DNA of 64,000 bases from G051132615 sp051132615 (lineage in GTDB: Bacteria; Pseudomonadota; Gammaproteobacteria; Burkholderiales; Neisseriaceae): contig NZ_CP152375.1 in the NCBI RefSeq assembly GCF_051132615.1, forward strand, positions 1,364,001 through 1,428,000. Direction: 5' to 3'. The notes under the pieces are model-generated. The model worked only from the letters and a program-made list of their open reading frames with translations. It ran no database searches and was not told the origin of the DNA. Of this stretch, positions 61,814-64,000 are shown piece after piece. Numbering within the stretch: the first letter of the stretch is position 1; each line of letters opens with the position of its first letter. Position numbers and translations under genes: made by a program.

Positions 61814-64000
61814 TCACAATAAAACCCGCTCTACCCCACCATTATTGGCTTTTTGCACATACTCATTTAACCAATTGTCCCCTAATATATGTTTGGCCAT
61901 TTCAACCACAATATAATCAGCTTGGGTATGAGTATCATTACTATAACGGTTTAACCCTTGTAAACAAGCCGGACAAGAAGTCAAAATTTTAACTGGCATA
62001 GTATTTGTCTCTTGTGGCAAAGCGGCAAGATTTTGCTCAATTTCTTCTTGTTTTCTAAATCGTACTTGAGAAGCAATATCAGGGCGAGACACAGCAAAGG
62101 TGCCAGCTTCACCACAGCATCTATCGGATAAAGCTACACTTTTACCCATCAACTCACTGACCACTTTTATCGGTTGATAGGCTTTTATTGGCGTATGACA
62201 AGGATCATGGTATAAATACTGTTGTCCTGAAACCCCGTCAAGCTTTAATCCTTTTTCCATTAAAAATTCATGGATATCCAATATACGACAATCAGGAAAA
62301 ATGTCTTCAAATCGATAATCAGCCAACTGGTCATAACAAGTGCCACAACTGACCACAACTGTTTTGATATCCAGATAATTTAAAGTATTCGCGACCCTAT
62401 GAAACAATACTCTGTTTTCGGTGGTAATGGCATCACCCTTATCTTTTTGCCCAGAAGCGGCCTGAGGATAACCACAACACAAATACCCTGGTGGCAAAAC
62501 AGTCTGTACACCAACATGCCATAACATCGCTTGAGTTGCCAATCCAACCTGACTGTATAAACGTTCAGAGCCACAACCAGGAAAATAGAATACCGCTTCT
62601 GCTTCTTCTGTCACTTGAGGATTACGAATAACCGGTACCGTTTTTTGGTCTTCTATACTTAATAAAGCCCGTGCTGTTTTACTGGGTATATTTTTGGGTA
62701 AGGGTCTATTTAAAAAATGAATCACCTGTTCTTTTATAGGTGCTTTGCCTAAAGTTTGAGCAGGTTGCTTTAATTGTTTGTCTGCTAATTTAAATTTTCT
62801 GACCAAGTGATAAGCACTTCTTTGTGCTTTAAACCCAAGTTCAATCATACCCTTACGCATTAATTTAACGATTACAGGATCTTTAATCGATAAAAAGGCC
62901 ATACCAAGCGCCGTGGTTGGTTTAAACTGCTTTTTCCCCACACGGCGTAAAAAATCGCGCATGGCAATACTGACATCACCAAAATCAATTTTGACAGGAC
63001 AGGGTTTCACACAACGGTGACACACTGTACAATGATCAGCCACATCATTTAATTCAGAAAAATGTTTAAGAGAAATACCTCTTCTGGTTTGCTCTTCATA
63101 CAAAAAAGCTTCCGTTAATAAACCAACACCCAAAATTTTATTCCGAGGGCTGTACAATAAATTGGCACGTGGCACATGAGTTGAACAAACAGGTTTACAC
63201 TTACCACAGCGTAAACAATCTTTGACCATGCGAGAAATATCACCTAAAGCAGAATGTTCTAAAATCAAACTTTCTGCGCCAAGCAATTCAAAAGATGGGG
63301 TATACGCTCGACGTAAATCACCTTCTGCCATCAATTTACCACGATTAAAATGACCTTTTGGGTCAACACGTTGTTTGTATGCCCTAAAAGGTGCGATTTC
63401 TTCTTCACTCAAAAACTCAAGTTTGGTAATGCCTATACCATGTTCACCAGAAATCACCCCATCTAAGCTTTTAGCCAACACCATGATACGCTCTACGGCA
63501 CGATGAGCCACTTGTAACATGTCATAATCATCTGAATTGACAGGAATGTTGGTATGAACATTGCCATCCCCTGCATGCATATGTAAAGCAACAAAGACTC
63601 GGGAACGAACCACTTTAGTATGAATTTTATCCAATGCTTTTAAAATGGCACCATCTGTTTGACCACTAAAAATGGTGGCCAATGGCTTCATAATGTCTTC
63701 TTTAACAGAAACCCTTAAACGAAAATCACGCATTGCCAAGAAACAACTTTCCTGTACATTCACAGGTTCAGATGTTTCTGCTATTTTGGCAAAAGAAAAT
63801 TGGGTTAAATAGGTATTTAAAGGCTGATCCAAGTGATTTAATAACCACTGCCATGCTTCATAAACTTCGGCAACTTTGGCTAAGGCATGCTCTTTTCTTG
63901 TCCCAATTAACTCACTAGAAGGCAAATCAGTACCCAATTTATCCACGGGTAATTTACCTGATAGATAACGGGTCAACGCTTCACATAATGCCAGTTTATT
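61814..64000 (-). CDS. FAD-linked oxidase with 4Fe-4S and CCG domains, C-terminal part (5' end outside window)
   Basis: The frame is open to base 64000, so about 730 residues of a longer protein are seen. In order: the end of a glycolate-oxidase/D-lactate-dehydrogenase-like FAD domain (ALHMHAGDGNVHTNIPV, DGVISGEHGIGITKLEFL), two 4Fe-4S clusters (CLRCGKCKPVCSTHVP near 63215, and CTVCHRCVKPCPVKI near 63025), and CCG domains of the heterodisulfide-reductase type (YFPGCGSERLYS, CCGYPQAASG, CCGEAGTFAVSRPDI, TSCPACLQG). It oxidises a 2-hydroxy acid such as D-lactate or 2-hydroxyglutarate and passes electrons to the respiratory chain. This architecture resembles YdiJ and the larger beta-proteobacterial DUF3683 oxidases. 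Confidence 0.9.
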   Translation of the reverse strand, partial: NKLALCEALTRYLSGKLPVDKLGTDLPSSELIGTRKEHALAKVAEVYEAWQWLLNHLDQPLNTYLTQFSFAKIAETSEPVNVQESCFLAMRDFRLRVSVKEDIMKPLATIFSGQTDGAILKALDKIHTKVVRSRVFVALHMHAGDGNVHTNIPVNSDDYDMLQVAHRAVERIMVLAKSLDGVISGEHGIGITKLEFLSEEEIAPFRAYKQRVDPKGHFNRGKLMAEGDLRRAYTPSFELLGAESLILEHSALGDISRMVKDCLRCGKCKPVCSTHVPRANLLYSPRNKILGVGLLTEAFLYEEQTRRGISLKHFSELNDVADHCTVCHRCVKPCPVKIDFGDVSIAMRDFLRRVGKKQFKPTTALGMAFLSIKDPVIVKLMRKGMIELGFKAQRSAYHLVRKFKLADKQLKQPAQTLGKAPIKEQVIHFLNRPLPKNIPSKTARALLSIEDQKTVPVIRNPQVTEEAEAVFYFPGCGSERLYSQVGLATQAMLWHVGVQTVLPPGYLCCGYPQAASGQKDKGDAITTENRVLFHRVANTLNYLDIKTVVVSCGTCYDQLADYRFEDIFPDCRILDIHEFLMEKGLKLDGVSGQQYLYHDPCHTPIKAYQPIKVVSELMGKSVALSDRCCGEAGTFAVSRPDIASQVRFRKQEEIEQNLAALPQETNTMPVKILTSCPACLQGLNRYSNDTHTQADYIVVEMAKHILGDNWLNEYVQKANNGGVERVLL

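Noticed and set aside
1..64000. DNA uptake sequences (Neisseria or Pasteurella type), CRISPR arrays, insertion-sequence transposases
   Set aside because: Looked for and not seen; the only clear repeats are the RHS core copies and the palindromic module.

Overview
The window is chromosomal DNA of a low-GC (by eye about 35-40 %) Gram-negative proteobacterium. Lipopolysaccharide genes (waaA, waaC), the TamA/TamB outer-membrane system, RlpA, MscL, a membrane-anchored cytochrome c5-type protein and EmrAB support an LPS-containing envelope. Gene content mixes beta- and gammaproteobacterial habits: HrpA, the comF-bioH neighbourhood, BioC/BioH, and a large FAD/4Fe-4S oxidase of the type common in Betaproteobacteria. 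I lean towards a low-GC betaproteobacterium (Neisseriales or Burkholderiales), but the sequence does not settle this. I noticed none of the usual Neisseria or Pasteurella uptake sequences.

Region 1-4500 is accessory DNA. It holds the 3' part of an RHS toxin gene with its immunity gene, followed by two displaced RHS fragments that restart at the same point in the RHS core. One carries a second, frameshifted toxin tip and an intact immunity gene. The units are separated by a repeated palindromic module with a terminator. This looks like a store of toxin-tip cassettes. From 4505 to 16740 lie hrpA, a small repeat-containing exported protein, the moxR/DUF58/transglutaminase operon, an HDAC-family amidohydrolase, mscL, an acetyltransferase and hemE. 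Between the acetyltransferase and hemE (15007-15444) is a compact unit: a near-consensus promoter, a 10-codon leader ORF, mutually exclusive hairpins, a terminator, and a small basic ORF whose own terminator lies before its stop codon. That would give a non-stop mRNA, as for the ribosome-rescue factor ArfA.

Region 17075-21803 is a catabolic operon (RpiR/SIS regulator, small membrane partner, sodium:solute symporter, creatininase-family amidohydrolase, isoaspartyl dipeptidase). It is followed by an exported protein of unknown function, a HEAT-repeat protein, a nitroreductase, mrp and a small Lys/Ala-rich exported protein. From 26190 to 38147 come mainly envelope and isoprenoid genes: waaA, tamB-tamA, waaC, trmO, a small exported protein, a C39-like peptidase and dxs. 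From 38398 to 49199: an FKBP isomerase, a TIR/deoxyribosyltransferase-like possible defence gene, mnmE, rlpA, trmL, comF, bioH-bioC, a patatin lipoprotein, a second lipoprotein, tRNA-Arg(CCG) and a cytochrome c5. From 49280 to the end: anmK, ftsK, hemH, emrAB, valS, an AT-rich DUF262/DUF1524 (GmrSD-like) gene whose ribosome-binding site lies in a perfect inverted repeat, and the 3' part of a large FAD-linked oxidase that runs off the window.

Most of the window is ordinary housekeeping DNA. The parts most worth a second look are the RHS cassette array, the small non-stop ORF with its attenuator-like leader, the creatininase/isoaspartyl operon, and two isolated defence-like genes at 39409 and 59928.
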